Notes under the pieces: generated by a model
The model's database searches: none
Seen by the model: the letters and a program-made list of their open reading frames with translations, nothing else
Told to the model about the DNA's origin: nothing
Origin: Campylobacteraceae bacterium
GTDB lineage: Bacteria; Campylobacterota; Campylobacteria; Campylobacterales; Sulfurovaceae
Reading direction: 5' to 3'
Length of the DNA: 64,000 nt
Assembly: GCA_027035765.1 (NCBI GenBank)
Contig: JALVUD010000037.1
Span: forward strand, 17,549 to 81,548
In this document: positions 8,841 to 16,978 of the stretch, piece after piece
Layout of the letters: each line of letters opens with the position of its first letter
Position numbering within the stretch: the first letter of the stretch is position 1
Made by a program: the position numbers and the translations under genes

Positions 8841-8860
8841 AGGTAGAAGGGAGAAGGAAT
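8821..8860. repeat. Left heptamer array of inverted pair
   Basis: Units GTAGGAA, GGTAGAA, GGGTGAA, GGTAGAA, GGGAGAA follow each other with a 7-bp period. Bases 8832-8857 are perfectly inverted at 9228-9253 (26 bp). The array encodes the end of wbpB on one frame and the GTG start and MKVEGRR of the four-helix-bundle gene on another. Confidence 0.92.
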
Positions 8861-9211
8861 AGTTATCGGGATCTGCTTGTGTGGCAGAAATCGATGATAC
8901 TTGCCAAAGAAGTCTATCTCCTGAGCGGGAACTTTCCAAAGGAAGAGATGTATGGTCTCACTTCCCAGATCAGAAGGTCTGCGATTTCCGTACCCAGCAA
9001 TATCGCCGAAGGTCGTGGCAGAGGCGGAGACAGGGAATTTGTGAGATTTTTGCAAATAGCCCTGGGATCATTATACGAACTGCAGACACAAATGGAATTG
9101 GCACAGCAATTGGGATTGACGGAAAATATTGAGAGTGTTATCGGTCTATCGTATGAATTGGAAAAAATGATCAATAGCTTAATTACCTCCAAAGGAGGCC
9201 GAAATGGATAA
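8837..9211 (+). CDS. Four-helix-bundle protein of the 23S rRNA intervening-sequence (IVP/avd-like) family
   Basis: The 124-residue protein reads [11 protein letters not shown] at the N-terminus, then [29 protein letters not shown] and long amphipathic helices, which are the hallmarks of the S23/IVP four-helix bundle family (also related to avd of diversity-generating retroelements). Molecular function of this family is not established; homologues sit in rRNA intervening sequences. The GTG start lies inside the left heptamer array and overlaps the wbpB stop; its TAA overlaps the next gene's ATG by 8 nt. No reverse transcriptase or variable repeat is nearby. It has no evident role in sugar chemistry. 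Confidence 0.9.
   Translation: MKVEGRRNSYRDLLVWQKSMILAKEVYLLSGNFPKEEMYGLTSQIRRSAISVPSNIAEGRGRGGDREFVRFLQIALGSLYELQTQMELAQQLGLTENIESVIGLSYELEKMINSLITSKGGRNG
9186..9198 (+). promoter_or_regulatory. Hairpin sequestering the Shine-Dalgarno of the next gene
   Basis: CCTCC (9186-9190), AAA, GGAGG (9194-9198) form a 5-bp hairpin whose right arm is the ribosome binding site of the ATG at 9204. Ribosomes finishing the four-helix-bundle gene (stop 9209-9211) would open it, so translation of the next gene should depend on that gene. Confidence 0.55.
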
Positions 9212-9839
9212 AGTCGGAGATTCCACCCCTTCTCCCTTCTACCTTCACCCTTCTTCCTATAAAGATGACAACGTCACCATCGGTGCCGGGACGAAGATCT
9301 GGCACTTCTGCCATATCCTGCCCGAGACCGTCATCGGAGAGAACTGCTCCTTCGGCCAGAACTGTGTCGTCGGGCCGAGGGTGAAGGTGGGCAGTGGGGT
9401 CAAGGTGCAGAACAATGTATCGATCTACGAAGGGGTGGAGGTGGAGGATGATGTCTTTCTGGGGCCTTCGATGGTCTTTACCAACGTCATCAACCCGAGA
9501 GCTTTCATTCAACGCAAAGAGGAGTTCAGAAAAACTCTGTTGAAGAAGGGTTGCTCCGTGGGCGCCAACGCCACCATCGTCTGCGGGGTCACCATCGGCG
9601 AGTATGCGCTGATCGGTAGCGGAGCGGTGGTGACGAAGGATGTTCCTCCCTATGCATTGATGGTGGGCGTCCCGGCCCGCCGGATCGGCTGGGTGGGGAT
9701 CTCCGGTGAGACACTGGTTTTCAATGAACAGGGCATAGCCGTCGATAGATACGACGGAAGGAGATACAGATTGAAAGGTGATAGAATTACATTGATTCAG
9801 GAGAGATCCGACGGAGACTTTCTTGACAAGATGAAATAG
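9204..9839 (+). CDS. wbpD: UDP-amino-sugar N-acetyltransferase, left-handed beta-helix (WbpD-like)
   Basis: This 211-residue hexapeptide-repeat acyltransferase has [23 protein letters not shown], the usual N-terminus of WbpD/WlbB enzymes, followed by repeated [IV]G-x4 turns and [20 protein letters not shown]. WbpD acetylates the 3-amino group made by WbpE to give UDP-GlcNAc3NAcA. The first 12 or so residues (STPSPF) come from the right heptamer array, and the C-terminus (from about residue 165) is longer than in the second copy at 10946. Which of the two copies acts on which sugar is not decidable here. Confidence 0.8.
   Translation: MDKVGDSTPSPFYLHPSSYKDDNVTIGAGTKIWHFCHILPETVIGENCSFGQNCVVGPRVKVGSGVKVQNNVSIYEGVEVEDDVFLGPSMVFTNVINPRAFIQRKEEFRKTLLKKGCSVGANATIVCGVTIGEYALIGSGAVVTKDVPPYALMVGVPARRIGWVGISGETLVFNEQGIAVDRYDGRRYRLKGDRITLIQERSDGDFLDKMK
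9228..9260. repeat. Right heptamer array of inverted pair
   Basis: CCTTCTC, CCTTCTA, CCTTCAC, CCTTCTT, CCTAT run with a 7-bp period. Bases 9228-9253 are the exact reverse complement of 8832-8857. The array is read in frame as part of the N-terminus of the acetyltransferase. Confidence 0.92.
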
Positions 9840-9867
9840 ATGAAGAGACAGAGAGGAATGATAAGGT

Positions 9868-10956
9868 ATGAAAATAAATTTTATTGATTTGCAGGCGCAA
9901 TATAAAAAATACAAAGACGAAATCGATTCGGATCTTGAATCCGTTCTGAATAGTTCAACATATATTATGGGACCCCAGGTGCGTGAACTGGAAAACGAGC
10001 TCGCGGATTTTGCAGGTGTTGAACATGCCATAGGATGCAGTAGTGGAACAGATGCACTGCTGCTGGCCATGATGGCTCTGGAGATCGGGCCGGGTGATGA
10101 GGTCATTACCACGCCGTTCACATTTATTGCGACCGCAGAGGCGATAGCTTTTCTTGGGGCCAAGCCGGTGTTTGTGGATATAGATGAACGAACATACAAT
10201 ATTGATGTTTCGAAAATCGAAGATGTTATTACAGATAAAACCAAAGCGATCGTGCCTGTTTCATTGTTTGGACAGATGTCGGATATGGATGCGATTGACA
10301 GCCTTGCGAAAAAACATAACCTTTATGTTATAGAGGATGCAGCACAGAGTTTCGGAGCAGAGTACAAGGGAAAAAAGTCATGCAGTGTTTCAGATATAGG
10401 ATGTACCTCATTTTTCCCCGCTAAACCTTTGGGGTGCTATGGAGACGGCGGGGCAGTTTTCACAAACAATACAGAACTTGCCGAGAAAATACGGATACTT
10501 CTGAATCATGGACAAACGGATAGGTATGTTCATGAATATATCGGAATGAACGGAAGGCTTGATTCTATTCAGGCGGCTGTTCTCCGAGTCAAGCTAAAAC
10601 ATTACAGTCATGAAATCGAGGAGAGAAATTCCATAGCAAGTAAGTATAGTGAAAATCTTAAAAATGTCGTCACTCCTCATGTCGATGAACAAAATATGTC
10701 GGTATGGGCTCAATATTGTATCAGAGCGAAAGAGAGGGAAAAAGTGATCCAAAGATGTACACAGGCCGGTATCCCGACCGCAATTTACTATCCTATTCCT
10801 CTTCACCTGCAGAAGGTGTTTTCAAACCTTGGATACAAAGAAGGGGATTTCCCGATAGCGGAAGCGGTTTCACGAGATATCATGGCTTTGCCAATGTCCG
10901 CTTTTTTGGCTGAGGAGCAGCAGGACTATATTATAGGAGTGCTCAATGGAGAATGA
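9868..10956 (+). CDS. wbpE: PLP-dependent UDP-sugar aminotransferase (WbpE-like, DegT family)
   Basis: WbpE transfers an amino group from glutamate to the 3-keto sugar. The 362-residue protein has the family start INFIDLQAQYKKYK, GCSSGTDALLLA, EDAAQSFGA and the PLP lysine in FFPAKPLGCYGDGG (Lys186). AAGG precedes the ATG. The 28-nt gap before it is the largest inside the 35-kb run. Its base composition is more AT-rich than wbpB or wbpD, hinting at separate ancestry. It overlaps the next gene by 11 nt. Confidence 0.88.
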   Translation: MKINFIDLQAQYKKYKDEIDSDLESVLNSSTYIMGPQVRELENELADFAGVEHAIGCSSGTDALLLAMMALEIGPGDEVITTPFTFIATAEAIAFLGAKPVFVDIDERTYNIDVSKIEDVITDKTKAIVPVSLFGQMSDMDAIDSLAKKHNLYVIEDAAQSFGAEYKGKKSCSVSDIGCTSFFPAKPLGCYGDGGAVFTNNTELAEKIRILLNHGQTDRYVHEYIGMNGRLDSIQAAVLRVKLKHYSHEIEERNSIASKYSENLKNVVTPHVDEQNMSVWAQYCIRAKEREKVIQRCTQAGIPTAIYYPIPLHLQKVFSNLGYKEGDFPIAEAVSRDIMALPMSAFLAEEQQDYIIGVLNGE

Positions 10957-11455
10957 TGTCTATATCCATCCTTCCGCTCATGTTTCTCCTGAGGCTATGA
11001 TTGGGAGAGGGAGCAAGATATGGATCAACTCCCAGATCCGGGAAGGCGCTGAGATCGGGGAAAACTGTATCGTCTCAAAAGACACCTATATCGATGCCGG
11101 AGTGAAGATAGGGAAGAACTGCAAAATCCAGAACGGTGTCTCGATCTATAAGGGTGTAGAGATCAAAGACGATGTTTTCGTGGGTCCCAATGCCTGTTTC
11201 ACAAACGATAAAGTACCTAGAGCTTTCAACGCGGAGTGGAAGATTACACCGACAACGATAGAAAAAGGGGCCAGTATAGGGGCGAATGCCACAATCGTAT
11301 GTGGAATCACGATCGGTGAATATGCTATGGTGGGGGCGGGGAGTGTCGTCACAAAGGATGTCGAGCCCTATAGTCTGGTGATGGGAAATCCGGCCAAACA
11401 TGTGAGCTACATTGATCAATTCGGTAACAAAGTTGAAAGAAAGCAAAAACAATGA
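10946..11455 (+). CDS. Second hexapeptide-repeat N-acetyltransferase (WbpD-like)
   Basis: The 169-residue protein begins DVYIHPSAHVSPEAMIGRGSKIW and carries the same left-handed beta-helix turns and GITIGEYAMVGAGSVVTKDVEPYSLVMGNPAK as the copy at 9204, but is shorter and lacks the C-terminal extension. It lies between an aminotransferase and a Gfo/Idh oxidoreductase, so the locus has two oxidoreductase/aminotransferase/acetyltransferase sets. Either copy could be the true WbpD. Confidence 0.82.
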   Translation: MENDVYIHPSAHVSPEAMIGRGSKIWINSQIREGAEIGENCIVSKDTYIDAGVKIGKNCKIQNGVSIYKGVEIKDDVFVGPNACFTNDKVPRAFNAEWKITPTTIEKGASIGANATIVCGITIGEYAMVGAGSVVTKDVEPYSLVMGNPAKHVSYIDQFGNKVERKQKQ

Positions 11456-12408
11456 ATAGACCGCCTGTGAATATCGCCCTGTTGGGTGTAGGAAATATGG
11501 GGAGGAACCACCTGAGAAATCTCGATATGCTCAAAAGGGTGAATCTGAGTTTCGTCTACGACATCAACCGATCTTTTTGCGAAGAAGTGGCTGCTCTCTA
11601 TGACCTGAAGTGCTCCGACGATCTCGAACGCGACCTACAGGGCATTGACGGAGTGATCATCGCCACCCCCACATCGACACACTATGACTATATTGAACGT
11701 GTGGCGCCATACGTCAAAAATATATTTGTCGAAAAACCGTTGACGGAAGATGTTGAAAGTGCCAGAAAAATCTGCAAATTGGCCAAAGAAAAAGAGCTGA
11801 ATATACAAGTGGGGTTTATAGAGCGCTACAACCCTGCGGTAGAGGCTCTCAAGAAAGTCATTCAGAATACGGACCATGTAGTAAACATCGATTTCACCAG
11901 AACCAATAAAGTCAGCAGCAGGATCACGGATGTCGACGTTGTCATCGATCTCATGATCCACGATATCGATCTGGCCATGAATATCAACGGCAATGTCGAA
12001 GAGATAAGTGCCCATGGATATATAAAAAACGGAATGATCGAGTACGCCCGTGCGATTATTACGCATGAAAATGGAAGTTTTTCGAATATTGTAGCGAGCC
12101 GTATCACCGAAAAAAGAATGAGACATATCAGCGCCACTTGTGAGGATATGTATATAGACTGTAACTTACTGAGCAAAGAAGTGATCGTGAACCGACAAAC
12201 GCTGGAACAGTATCTGGATGATGTCTCGATCTCTTCCCGGGAAGAGACGATCACCGTGGGGTTACAGGAGGCACTCCTGTCGGAATTGATGGATTTTCAG
12301 AAACTCTGCTGGGGAGATCCTGTCGATGTGGCGAATGAAATCGATGGAACGGTGGCGCTGGAAGTGGCCGGCCGTATTCAAAAGATCATCATGGAACAGA
12401 ACAGATGA
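11452..12408 (+). CDS. Gfo/Idh/MocA-family oxidoreductase, second copy
   Basis: The 318-residue protein has the NAD-binding LLGVGNMGRNHLRN, the ATPTSTHYDY strand and the EKPLTEDVESARK motif of this family. Substrate is probably a nucleotide sugar because it overlaps the acetyltransferase before it and the sugar SDR after it by 4 nt each. It is clearly different from the WbpB-like protein at 7881, so it may serve the second sugar made here. Confidence 0.8.
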   Translation: MNRPPVNIALLGVGNMGRNHLRNLDMLKRVNLSFVYDINRSFCEEVAALYDLKCSDDLERDLQGIDGVIIATPTSTHYDYIERVAPYVKNIFVEKPLTEDVESARKICKLAKEKELNIQVGFIERYNPAVEALKKVIQNTDHVVNIDFTRTNKVSSRITDVDVVIDLMIHDIDLAMNINGNVEEISAHGYIKNGMIEYARAIITHENGSFSNIVASRITEKRMRHISATCEDMYIDCNLLSKEVIVNRQTLEQYLDDVSISSREETITVGLQEALLSELMDFQKLCWGDPVDVANEIDGTVALEVAGRIQKIIMEQNR

Positions 12409-13364
12409 GAGCGCCCATTTCCGGAAGTGGTATCCTGGTAACCGGGGGAGCCGGTTTTATCGGGAGCCATCTTGTGGATCGTCTTCTTGCAGAAGGAGCG
12501 AGAGAGGTTGTCGTCGTCGACAATATGTTTCTCGGAAGAGAAGAGAACCTGGAGGAAGCCCTGGCGAAAGGAGCGATATTATACAAAGACGATATCGAAA
12601 TTTCATCCTCTCTTGACTACATTTTTGAAAAGCATGATATCGATATCGTATTCAATTGTGCGACAAAAGCATTGAATTACTCTTTTGTCAACCCCTCTAA
12701 CGCTTTCGATACGAATGTCAAAGGGATATTGAATATTCTGGAGCACCAAAGAAGAGGCAGTTTCGGGACACTGGTGCACTTTTCTACATCCGAAGTGTAC
12801 GGCAGTGCGGTCTATGAACCGATGGACGAACAGCATCCCATCAATCCCACGACGACCTATGCGGCCGGGAAAGCAGCAGCAGATCTCGCTTTGAAAAGCT
12901 GGGTCAACATGTTTGATCTCGATGCCTTTATCGTTCGTCCTTTCAACAATTATGGACCCAGACAGAACTACAGAGGATATCTTGCCGGTATTATTCCCAT
13001 CACAATTTGGAGGATTCTCAACGGGATTCCGCCGGAGATACACGGCACCGGACTCCAAAGCAGGGACTTTATCTATGTTTATGATACCGTGGATGCCATT
13101 ATTAGACTGTTTCCGCTTATGGAGAAAGGGGACAGCGTCAATATCTCCACCGACAGCCAACTCTCAATGAAGGAAGTTGTCGAGAGGATCGCCTCTGAAA
13201 TGAATTATAGAGATGAGATAGTACAAAAGCCGGCACGAAAAGCTGATGTGGAATGTCACTGTGCCAGCAACGAGAAAATAAAATCGATGATCGATTACCG
13301 ACTGACCCCTTTTGACAAAGGATTAGAAGAGACGGTCCGATGGTACAAGGAAAACCTGCGATGA
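12405..13364 (+). CDS. NAD-dependent epimerase/dehydratase
   Basis: This 319-residue extended SDR shows VTGGAGFIGSHL (from residue 11), the active-site FSTSEVYGSA and the catalytic YAAGK, and RPFNNYGPRQNY. The STSEVYG and NNYGPRQ segments recall sugar-nucleotide 4,6-dehydratases and UDP-glucuronate decarboxylases. With the aminotransferase and N-formyltransferase that follow, a dehydratase feeding an aminodeoxy sugar is the simplest reading, but substrate is inferred from context. Confidence 0.75.
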   Translation: MRAPISGSGILVTGGAGFIGSHLVDRLLAEGAREVVVVDNMFLGREENLEEALAKGAILYKDDIEISSSLDYIFEKHDIDIVFNCATKALNYSFVNPSNAFDTNVKGILNILEHQRRGSFGTLVHFSTSEVYGSAVYEPMDEQHPINPTTTYAAGKAAADLALKSWVNMFDLDAFIVRPFNNYGPRQNYRGYLAGIIPITIWRILNGIPPEIHGTGLQSRDFIYVYDTVDAIIRLFPLMEKGDSVNISTDSQLSMKEVVERIASEMNYRDEIVQKPARKADVECHCASNEKIKSMIDYRLTPFDKGLEETVRWYKENLR

Positions 13365-14440
13365 TCAGACTCATCAAGCCCTATATCAGTTTCGAGGATG
13401 TAGAGAAGGAATACAGAGAGATTTTTGAAAGCGGATGGTTTACAAAGGGAAAATATGTGGAGGAGTTCCGACGCGTTATCAGGGAGTATACCGGGGCTAA
13501 CTATGCTCATCTGACCACCTCCGCAACCACCGCTCTGATGATGGCATTGAGAGCTTTGGAGATCAAACCCGGAGACGAGGTGATAGTTTCCGACTTTTCA
13601 TTTCCCGCGACAGCTAACGTAGTTGAGGAACTTGGAGCGATCCCGATCTTTGCCGATGTGAGTTTGGAGACGTTCAATATGCTTCCCGAGGAGCTGGAAT
13701 CCAAAATCACGGAAAAGACCAAAGCGGTTATCTTCGTGGATGCTTTGGGGAACCCAAGCGGAATTCATCAAATAAAGGAGATCTGCAGCAGGTATGATCT
13801 GCCGCTCATCGAAGACGCTGCCTGTGCGATTGGAAGCAGTGAATTTGGAGAAAAGTGCGGAAATATCGCAGACATCACCTGCTTCAGCTTCCATCCGAGG
13901 AAGCTTTTGACTACGGGTGAAGGAGGAGCTATTACCTGCAACGATGAAACGCTTCACCGTTTTTTTGAAATAAAGCTGAACCACGGTGCGGTATCAGAAA
14001 ACGGGAAAATCGAGTTTGTGGACTTTGGATATAATTATAGACTTACAGAGCTTCAGGCGGTGATGGGGATCAAACAGATTGAAAAGCTGGATGAGATCGT
14101 CCGATCACGCAACCTGATCAGGGATAGCTATATCGAAGCACTTGAGCCGTTGGGGTTTGAAGTGCAGAAAGTATCAGAAGGTGTCAGGCATAATGTCCAA
14201 TCGATGGTGTTCAAAGTGCCTAAAGAAATTAATAGAGACGAGTTGTCAAAATACCTAAAAAATGAGAACATAGAAACTACCATTGGAACATATTCACTTA
14301 GTGGAACAACTTACTTTAAGGATAAGTATGCAAATGTTCAATATAATTCAAGTTCTTTGGAATACAGTACAATAACCCTCCCTTGTTATAATGGTGTTGA
14401 TAATAAATTAATTATAGAAAGAATCAGGGGGTTTTTGTGA
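13361..14440 (+). CDS. DegT/DnrJ/EryC1-family sugar aminotransferase
   Basis: The 359-residue PLP enzyme has LTTSATTALMMALRAL, EDAACAIGSSEFG and the lysine in SFHPRKLLTTGEGG. The ATG at 13361 overlaps the previous stop (ATGA); a longer frame from 13340 is less likely. Composition changes sharply inside the gene: up to about 14220 it matches its neighbours, afterwards it becomes strongly AT-rich. That looks like a recombination junction within the C-terminal domain. It probably aminates the keto sugar made by the preceding SDR. Confidence 0.85.
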   Translation: MIRLIKPYISFEDVEKEYREIFESGWFTKGKYVEEFRRVIREYTGANYAHLTTSATTALMMALRALEIKPGDEVIVSDFSFPATANVVEELGAIPIFADVSLETFNMLPEELESKITEKTKAVIFVDALGNPSGIHQIKEICSRYDLPLIEDAACAIGSSEFGEKCGNIADITCFSFHPRKLLTTGEGGAITCNDETLHRFFEIKLNHGAVSENGKIEFVDFGYNYRLTELQAVMGIKQIEKLDEIVRSRNLIRDSYIEALEPLGFEVQKVSEGVRHNVQSMVFKVPKEINRDELSKYLKNENIETTIGTYSLSGTTYFKDKYANVQYNSSSLEYSTITLPCYNGVDNKLIIERIRGFL

Positions 14441-15207
14441 AAATAGTTTTTTTTGGATGTACCAAATTTAGTGAAGAACTTTTAAATGCATTAATAGATG
14501 GTGGTTTTGATATCTCTGCAATCTTTACTATCCCAAAAGAATTTTCAATTAAACATAATGAAAAAATAACAAATACAAATTTTGCCGATTTGAAATATAT
14601 AGCAGATAAAGAAGAAATACCTTTATATTATGTAAATGGGAACAAAGATTTAGATACATATGAAAACATAATTAGAGAAATAAATCCAGATATAATTTTA
14701 GTACTGGGTTGGTACTATATTGTTCCGAAAAAAATTAGAAATCTAGCAAAATATGGTGCTTGTGGCATACACGCTTCTCTATTGCCTAGATATGCCGGAT
14801 GGGCTCCGCTTGTCTGGGCAATGATTAATGGAGAAAAAGAAACAGGGGTTACATTTTTTAAACTTGATGATAGCATAGATGGCGGGGATATTATAGCTCA
14901 AGAAAAGTTTACTATAGATTATGAAGACACAATAAAAGAAGTATATGATAAGGCAACCAAAAAATCTGTAGATATTTTACTATATTCCTTAAACAATATC
15001 AAAAACATAAAGTTCATAAAACAAGATAAAACAAAGATTGAAATTTATGAAAAAAGAAGCCCAGAAGATGGTGAGATTGATTTATCAATGCCTTCAGAAG
15101 ATTTATATAATTTTATAAGGGCACAGTCGTATCCATATCCAGGTGCATTTATTAGAACTGTGGATGGCAAGAAGCTAGTGATTGAAAGAGCAAGGATAGA
15201 AGATTGA
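14437..15207 (+). CDS. Sugar N-formyltransferase
   Basis: The 256-residue protein has the formyltransferase core: GIHASLLPRYAGWAPLVWAMI, with the catalytic His and SLLP, and the conserved Asp in DGGDIIAQE. The residue two before the His is Gly, not the Asn of the classical N-x-H. The C-terminus (AQSYPYPGAFI) matches the usual domain after the core. It would formylate the amino group installed by the aminotransferase just upstream using N10-formyl-tetrahydrofolate. Start is GTG overlapping the previous stop. The whole gene is AT-rich, unlike the genome backbone. Confidence 0.82.
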   Translation: MKIVFFGCTKFSEELLNALIDGGFDISAIFTIPKEFSIKHNEKITNTNFADLKYIADKEEIPLYYVNGNKDLDTYENIIREINPDIILVLGWYYIVPKKIRNLAKYGACGIHASLLPRYAGWAPLVWAMINGEKETGVTFFKLDDSIDGGDIIAQEKFTIDYEDTIKEVYDKATKKSVDILLYSLNNIKNIKFIKQDKTKIEIYEKRSPEDGEIDLSMPSEDLYNFIRAQSYPYPGAFIRTVDGKKLVIERARIED

Positions 15208-16358
15208 TTACCGAATTAAGGGTATGCTCTAAGTGCATATATGATGAAAGAGTACCATACATTAGTTTTGACGAGAACGGTATTTGTAACTACTGCCATC
15301 AATTGGAAAAACTAAAAGAAGAATATGGCACAGGCTCAGAAAAAGGTGAAGAAGCAATTGAAAAAATAATAGAAGAGATCAAAGAGGATGGTAAAGGAAA
15401 AAAATATGATTGTATTGTGGGGGTAAGTGGTGGAACAGATTCATCATATATGCTTTATCTGGCTAAAAAATGGGGACTTAGGCCATTAGCTGTTCATTAC
15501 GACAATACTTGGAATAGTGCAATTGCCACAGAAAATATACGAAAAGTTTTGTCAGCTTTAGATGTAGACCTTTACACATACGTTATTGATAACAAAGAAT
15601 CAGATGATATTTTTAGATCGTTCTTTTTAGCAGATGTAGCTGAAATAGAAGCTTCGACAGATTTGGCATTAGCTGAAGTGATGTACAGGGCTGCATGGAA
15701 ATACAAAGTAAGGTATGTTTTGGAGGGTCATTCCTTTATTACAGAGGGTATTACACCTGTAGGAAGAAACTACTTTGATGGAAAATATATTCAGTCTATT
15801 CACAAACAATATGGGAGGCTTCCAATGAGAACCTACCCTTTGATGACATTTAATAGATTTTTATTTTGGAGTATGTTTGCTCGAATAAGAAAAGTAAGGC
15901 CTTTTTGGTATATCAATTATAACAAAGAGGAGGCTAGAGAGTTTTTAGAAAAAGAGTATGGCTGGAAATACTACGGTGGGCATCATTTGGAAAATAGAAT
16001 GACAGCCTTTCTCCATAGTGTTTATTTGCCTAATAAATTTAATACTGATATGAGAAATAATACTTTGTCCGCATTGGTTAGAAATGGAAAGATGAGTAGA
16101 CATGAGGCACTCAAAGAGTACTCAAAACCACCTCACGTTGAAAAAGATCTAGTAGAATATTTTAAAAAAAGACTTGAATTTACAGATAAAGAATACGATG
16201 AGGTCATGTCGAGAAAGCCAAAATCATGGTATGAGTATCCGACATATAAAAAGAGGTTTGAGCTACTTAGGCCACTATTTAAGATTTTGGCTGAAACCAA
16301 TTTGGTACCTATGAGTTTCTATCTTAAATACTGCTTTCCTATGAAAAAGGGAAAATAA
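15204..16358 (+). CDS. wbpG: N-acetyl sugar amidotransferase (WbpG/PseA family)
   Basis: WbpG-type enzymes activate an acetamido group with ATP and turn it into an acetamidino group using ammonia delivered by HisH/HisF. The 384-residue protein has N-terminal CSKCIYDERVP and NGICNYCHQ (four Cys, likely metal site), the PP-loop VSGGTDSSYMLYL and EGHSFITEG. TTG at 15204 is the start, overlapping the upstream stop. HisH2 and HisF2 follow directly, the known partners in Pseudomonas O-antigen clusters. It is AT-rich like the gene before it. Confidence 0.88.
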   Translation: MITELRVCSKCIYDERVPYISFDENGICNYCHQLEKLKEEYGTGSEKGEEAIEKIIEEIKEDGKGKKYDCIVGVSGGTDSSYMLYLAKKWGLRPLAVHYDNTWNSAIATENIRKVLSALDVDLYTYVIDNKESDDIFRSFFLADVAEIEASTDLALAEVMYRAAWKYKVRYVLEGHSFITEGITPVGRNYFDGKYIQSIHKQYGRLPMRTYPLMTFNRFLFWSMFARIRKVRPFWYINYNKEEAREFLEKEYGWKYYGGHHLENRMTAFLHSVYLPNKFNTDMRNNTLSALVRNGKMSRHEALKEYSKPPHVEKDLVEYFKKRLEFTDKEYDEVMSRKPKSWYEYPTYKKRFELLRPLFKILAETNLVPMSFYLKYCFPMKKGK

Positions 16359-16359
16359 T

Positions 16360-16977
16360 ATGATTACAATTGTCGATTACGGGATGGGAAACCTAGGTTC
16401 CATAAAAAATATGTTCAAATATATAGGAATAGAGGCGGAAGTCGAAAAGGATCCCGACAAAATAAAAAATGCATCCAAGATCCTCTTGCCAGGTGTCGGA
16501 TCGTTTGATACAGCGATGAAAAAGCTGGAAAACTCCGAGTTGAGAGAGGTTCTTGATGAAAAGGCCTTAAAGGAGCGAGTACCGATCCTTGGTATATGCC
16601 TCGGTATGCAGTTGCTGACAGAAAAGAGCGAAGAGGGGTCGCTTCGCGGACTGGCGTGGATCCCTGCAGAGACACTCGCCTTCAAGGGGAGGGTAGATGC
16701 TTCCGTGAAAGTACCTCACATGGGATGGAATATCGTTGAACAGACAAACAAAAGCCAACTCCTGAACGGCTTCGACATATTCGATGAACCCAGATTCTAT
16801 TTTGTCCACTCCTATTTTGTAAAAGCCCGGTCACCTGAGAATGTGATACTCCAAACCCATTACGGAATCACCTTCCATAGTGCTATTCAGCATGAAAACA
16901 TCTTCGGGGCTCAGTTTCATCCGGAAAAGAGCCATAAATTCGGTATGAAGCTCTTTGAGAACTTTGCGAGGATATGA
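16360..16977 (+). CDS. hisH: Glutamine amidotransferase HisH paralogue for sugar amidation
   Basis: The 205-residue class I glutamine amidotransferase has the nucleophile in LGICLGMQLL, and the His and Glu in FGAQFHPEKSH, so the triad is intact. It releases ammonia from glutamine. Location between wbpG and a HisF paralogue, away from other his genes, points to acetamidino-sugar synthesis and not to histidine. Composition returns to near the genome average here, unlike the genes on either side. Confidence 0.88.
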   Translation: MITIVDYGMGNLGSIKNMFKYIGIEAEVEKDPDKIKNASKILLPGVGSFDTAMKKLENSELREVLDEKALKERVPILGICLGMQLLTEKSEEGSLRGLAWIPAETLAFKGRVDASVKVPHMGWNIVEQTNKSQLLNGFDIFDEPRFYFVHSYFVKARSPENVILQTHYGITFHSAIQHENIFGAQFHPEKSHKFGMKLFENFARI

Positions 16978-16978
16978 T

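Larger units (their letters stand above)
8821..9260 (+). mobile_element. Candidate mobile element: four-helix-bundle gene between inverted heptamer arrays
   Basis: A 440-bp unit consists of a left array, one gene and a right array that is the inverse of the left. It lies exactly at the junction of two genes of one pathway (wbpB and wbpD-like) without breaking translation. Intervening sequences in bacterial 23S rRNA share this plan: an inverted-repeat stem enclosing an IVP gene. Mobility is inference; no target duplication can be proven from one copy. Confidence 0.55.

Noticed and set aside
8837..9211. Diversity-generating retroelement based on the avd-like gene
   Set aside because: No reverse transcriptase, template repeat or variable repeat is near; the gene is closer to the rRNA intervening-sequence type.
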